Source of the DNA: Dechloromonas denitrificans
GTDB lineage: Bacteria > Pseudomonadota > Gammaproteobacteria > Burkholderiales > Rhodocyclaceae
Assembly (NCBI RefSeq): GCF_020510685.1
Contig: NZ_CP075185.1
Coordinates: forward strand, 3,038,001-3,102,000
DNA: 64,000 bases
Direction of reading: 5' to 3'
Positions 60,942 through 64,000 of this stretch are shown here, in pieces. Position numbers and translations under genes: made by a program. Every line of letters starts with the position of its first letter. The stretch's first letter is position 1. Under the pieces are notes generated by a model. The model was not told where the DNA came from and searched no databases. It saw nothing but the letters and a program-made list of their open reading frames with translations.

Positions 60942-61868
60942 TTACAGGGCTGCTGCGAGTTCTTCGCGGGTAACGACGGCGGTCCCCAGCTTGCCGACGA
61001 CGATGCCGGCGGCGATATTGGCCGCGCGAATGGCCTCGTCCCAGTTGGCCCCTGCCGCCAGCATCACGGCCAGCGTGGCAATGACCGTGTCACCGGCGCC
61101 CGAGACGTCAAATACTTCCCGCGCCAGGGCTGCCTGATGATGCGTCTCACCTTCGGAAAACAGGGTCATCCCCTCTTCACTGCGCGTCACCAGCAGCGCT
61201 TCGAGTCCGAGTTCGGCGCGAAGTTTCTGGGCTTTGGCAAAGAGATCGGCCTCCGAGGACCAGCGGCCAACCACTTCGCGGAGTTCCGAGCGGTTCGGCG
61301 TAATCACCGTCGCCCCGGCATATTTGGCGTAATCGTCGCCTTTCGGGTCGACCAGCACCGGCTTGCCGGCGGCCCGGGCCAGCCGGATCATTTCGGCGAT
61401 ATGGGTCAGCCCCCCCTTGCCGTAATCGGACAGAATCACCACGTCCGCCTCGACGACGCGCTTTTCAAACTCGGCCAGCTTGGCCTGGAGGATTTCGTGC
61501 GAAGGTGCCGTTTCGAAGTCGATGCGCAGCAATTGCTGTTGCCGGCCGATGACACGGAGCTTGACCGTAGTATCGATGGCCCGGTCGACATGCAATCCGG
61601 CATCGATTTCGCCGTCGACGAGCAAGCGGGACAGACTGCGCCCCGCCTCATCATCACCGACCACCGAAAGCAGCGCCGTTTTGGCCCCGACTGCTGCCGC
61701 ATTACGCGCCACGTTGGCGGCCCCGCCCAAACGCTCCTCGATTCGTTCAACCTTGACCACCGGCACCGGCGCCTCCGGCGAAATCCGGCTGACCTCGCCA
61801 AACCAGTAACGGTCGAGCATCACATCGCCAACCACGAGCAGGCGAACCTGCGCTATTTTTTCCAGCAT
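60942..61868 (-). CDS. hldE: D-glycero-beta-D-manno-heptose-7-phosphate kinase (HldE N-domain)
   Basis: 308 residues. PfkB/ribokinase fold: LLVVGDVMLDRYWFGEVSRI, ERLGGAANVARNAAAVGAKT and the anion hole/catalytic Asp in VSGAGDTVIATLAVML. Only the kinase domain is encoded; the adenylyltransferase part of the fused E. coli HldE is absent, so that enzyme (RfaE2) must be elsewhere. Nine bases upstream of hldD. Confidence 0.94.
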   Translation of the reverse strand: MLEKIAQVRLLVVGDVMLDRYWFGEVSRISPEAPVPVVKVERIEERLGGAANVARNAAAVGAKTALLSVVGDDEAGRSLSRLLVDGEIDAGLHVDRAIDTTVKLRVIGRQQQLLRIDFETAPSHEILQAKLAEFEKRVVEADVVILSDYGKGGLTHIAEMIRLARAAGKPVLVDPKGDDYAKYAGATVITPNRSELREVVGRWSSEADLFAKAQKLRAELGLEALLVTRSEEGMTLFSEGETHHQAALAREVFDVSGAGDTVIATLAVMLAAGANWDEAIRAANIAAGIVVGKLGTAVVTREELAAAL

Positions 61869-61879
61869 GTCGTTTTCGC

Positions 61880-63199
61880 TTAGCGCCCGATGGCGAAATA
61901 TTCGATACCCAGCCCGCGCACGAACTTTGGATCATAGAGATTGCGCCCGTCGAAAATGACCGGATTTTTCAATGTCTGCTTGATCGCCTCGAAATCGGGG
62001 CTGCGGAATTCCTTCCACTCGGTAACGATGACCAGGGCATCGGCCTTATCAAGCGCCCCCATCGGGTTCTCGGCATAATTGAGGCGAGCTTCGTCACCGT
62101 AGATGCGCTGGGTTTCGTGCATCGCTACCGGATCGTAGGCGGTAACCGTGGCGCCGGCAGCAAAGAGGTCGGCGATCAGCTCACGGCTTGGCGCTTCGCG
62201 CATATCGTCGGTATTCGGCTTGAAGGACAGGCCCCAGAGCGCAAAATGCTTGCCTTTGAGATCGCCGAAACGCGACTTGAGCTTCTTGGTCAGCAGGTGT
62301 TTCTGGGCATCGTTAGCTTCTTCGACCGCGGTCAGCACCTTCAGAGTAATGTTGGCGTCGTCTTCCGCGGTCTTGATCAAGGCCTTGACGTCCTTCGGGA
62401 AGCAGGAACCGCCGTAGCCACAACCGGGATAGAGAAAGTGGTAGCCGATTCGCGGATCGGAGCCGATGCCCTGGCGAACCATTTCGATGTCAGCACCAAG
62501 CACCTCGGCCAGATTGGCCAGCTCGTTCATGAAGCTGATGCGCGTCGCCAGCATCGCGTTGGCAGCGTACTTGGTCAGTTCAGCACTCTTCACGTCGGTG
62601 ATGATCAGGCGTTCGTGGTTGCGCTGGAACGGTGCGTAGAGGGCGCGCATCAGATGGATGGCCTGCTCCTCCTCAGCGCCAACGACAATCCGGTCCGGGC
62701 GCATGAAGTCTTCAACGGCAGCCCCCTCTTTCAGGAACTCCGGGTTGGAAACGACGCTATAGGGGATGTCGACCGCACGCTTCTTCAGTTCATCAGCGAT
62801 GGCGGCTTTGACCTTGGCGCCGGTACCGACCGGCACCGTGCTCTTGTCGACGATAACCTTGTAATCGGTCATCAGGCGACCGATGTTGCGGGCAGCGCCG
62901 AGCACGTACTGGAGGTCGGCTGAGCCGTCCTCATCCGGTGGTGTGCCGACGGCAATGAACTGGATGGTGCCGTGCTGGACGGCCTTCTCGACATTGGTGG
63001 TGAAGTGCAGACGGCCGGCAGCCACGTTGCGGAGGACCATTTCCTGCAAACCCGGTTCGAAAATTGGAATGCCGCCTTCTTCAAGAATACGGATTTTCTC
63101 GGGATCGACGTCCAGACAGAGAACGTCATTACCCACTTCAGCCAGACAGGTACCACTAACCAGACCGACATAGCCGGTGCCGACAACGGTGATTTTCAT
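61880..63199 (-). CDS. ugd: UDP-glucose 6-dehydrogenase
   Basis: 439 residues. NAD site [20 protein letters not shown], catalytic Cys in [18 protein letters not shown], and the C-terminal [20 protein letters not shown]. It makes UDP-glucuronate for polysaccharide or lipid A modification. It lies 11 bases upstream of hldE in one leftward run. Confidence 0.96.
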   Translation of the reverse strand: MKITVVGTGYVGLVSGTCLAEVGNDVLCLDVDPEKIRILEEGGIPIFEPGLQEMVLRNVAAGRLHFTTNVEKAVQHGTIQFIAVGTPPDEDGSADLQYVLGAARNIGRLMTDYKVIVDKSTVPVGTGAKVKAAIADELKKRAVDIPYSVVSNPEFLKEGAAVEDFMRPDRIVVGAEEEQAIHLMRALYAPFQRNHERLIITDVKSAELTKYAANAMLATRISFMNELANLAEVLGADIEMVRQGIGSDPRIGYHFLYPGCGYGGSCFPKDVKALIKTAEDDANITLKVLTAVEEANDAQKHLLTKKLKSRFGDLKGKHFALWGLSFKPNTDDMREAPSRELIADLFAAGATVTAYDPVAMHETQRIYGDEARLNYAENPMGALDKADALVIVTEWKEFRSPDFEAIKQTLKNPVIFDGRNLYDPKFVRGLGIEYFAIGR

Positions 63200-63208
63200 G
63201 AATGCTTC

Positions 63209-64000
63209 CTACAAGGTTTGATCGAATTCTTCACTACGGCGAGGCGGGTAGGTTTCCCAGCCGCCACAGGCCGGACAGCGCCAATAGAACTGGCGCGCCT
63301 TGAAGCCGCAATTATCGCATCGATAACGCGACAGGCGCTTGGTATAGCCCTGGATGATGGTCTTCGCAATCTCGACATCGGGCCGAACTTCCGGTGCCAC
63401 CAGCGGCAAGCGGGCGCTCATCAGCTTTTCCAGACCGAGCAGGGTCGGGTTGCGCTGCAACTCGGCTCGCACCAGACGGTAAGCCGCCTCGGTGCCCTCG
63501 CCTTCAAGCACCAGTTGATAAACAACATCGAGCAAATCGAGCGACGGATAACGCTCAAGATAGCCGCTGAGCAAGGCGATACCCTCATCGCGACGCTCCT
63601 GCTTGCGATAGGTCTCGAGCAGGCGCTGGGCAACCAGCGCCAAGTAGGCCGGATCCTGCTGTTCGATCCGCTGCCAGGCTTCAATGGCGGCCTCCGGCCG
63701 GCCTTCCTGCGCCAGCAAATCGCCCTGCAGCAGGCTCGCCCGCACGCATTTGCGGTTCTGCTGCATGGCTGACTCAAGGTAAGCCCGTGCCGAATCCGGC
63801 TTCGAGCGCATGATCTCGGTAGCGGCCAGTTCGCAGTAAAACTCGGCCACTTCCTGTTGCGACGCGACATCCGGCAACTCACGGGCCAATCCGATCGCCT
63901 TCAGCCACTCCTTCTCGACCTGATAAATTTCCAGCAGGTTGCGCTTGGCATCGGCCTCAAAAGTGGTATCGATCAGCTTGTTGAAAATCTCTTCAGCCCG
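63209..64000 (-). CDS. lapB: LapB (YciM) LPS assembly/regulation protein, partial
   Basis: The open frame on the minus strand continues past 64,000 (QVEKEWLKAIGLARELPDVA is still inside the protein), so the N-terminal part is missing; the full protein is about 390 residues. TPR repeats are seen (FYCELAATEIMRSKPDSARA, AIEAWQRIEQQDPAYLALVA) and the C-terminal rubredoxin-like zinc module (RCDNCGFKARQFYWRCPACG). LapB directs FtsH to degrade LpxC. The TTG near 63889 is not the start. Confidence 0.93.
   Translation of the reverse strand, partial: RAEEIFNKLIDTTFEADAKRNLLEIYQVEKEWLKAIGLARELPDVASQQEVAEFYCELAATEIMRSKPDSARAYLESAMQQNRKCVRASLLQGDLLAQEGRPEAAIEAWQRIEQQDPAYLALVAQRLLETYRKQERRDEGIALLSGYLERYPSLDLLDVVYQLVLEGEGTEAAYRLVRAELQRNPTLLGLEKLMSARLPLVAPEVRPDVEIAKTIIQGYTKRLSRYRCDNCGFKARQFYWRCPACGGWETYPPRRSEEFDQTL

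Overview
The window is the right-hand part of a large P2-like (myovirus) prophage, positions 1 to about 40,795, followed by about 23 kb of conserved chromosome. The host genes (tig-clpP-clpX-lon-hupB, trmJ/suhB, lolA-ftsK-crp, trxB, PII, nadE, ppa, cysM-hldD-hldE-ugd-lapB), their high GC content and protein style point to a betaproteobacterium, most likely Rhodocyclales (Dechloromonas/Azonexus-like). That placement is inferred from gene content, not from a marker gene.

The prophage's late genes keep P2 order: Q and P leftward; O, N, M, then L, X, lysis, R, S, V, W, J, I, H, G, FI, FII, E/E', T, U, D rightward. Departures from P2 are a 4-kb, seven-gene cassette between M and L, a papain-like peptidase gene between G and FI, and a small P-loop ATPase gene between T and U. 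Five late promoters can be read from the sequence. Each has a GGTTGT-N13-ACAACC-type dyad, then 31 nt, then an nAnnAT-like -10, with an alternating CG tract in between. They lie before P, O, L, V and FI. The matching activator, an Ogr/Delta zinc-finger protein, is encoded at 30,188 inside the early operon.

After D come a hicA-hicB module and an arrangement resembling the immI region of phage P22: an Mnt-like repressor diverging from an Arc-like repressor and a BRO-N antirepressor, with a palindromic operator between them. The main switch follows: an HTH repressor (leftward) diverging from a ribbon-helix-helix gene that starts an early operon of about 11 kb. That operon carries ogr, a primase-helicase in place of the P2 rolling-circle A protein, many small genes, a C5 cytosine methyltransferase with repeated ADPR modules, Lar-like and ASCH genes, a DUF4224 gene and a tyrosine integrase whose first catalytic arginine appears to be alanine. 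The integrase abuts the 3' end of tRNA-His, the probable attachment gene. The left end lies outside the window. A SHOCT-domain gene runs off the left edge and has the same 10-mer upstream that sits in the repressor/early-promoter region.

The chromosomal part holds protein quality control (trigger factor, ClpP, ClpX, Lon with a sigma-32-like promoter, HU, tRNA-Val), an HDOD protein, TrmJ, SuhB, LolA, FtsK, a Crp/Fnr regulator, thioredoxin reductase, an Smr protein, PII, NAD synthetase, pyrophosphatase, a PolB-type exonuclease, and a leftward heptose/UDP-glucuronate/LPS-control run (cysM, hldD, hldE, ugd, lapB). No CRISPR array, rRNA gene or insertion sequence was seen, and apart from the tRNA-His region no gap longer than 300 bases lacks a gene.
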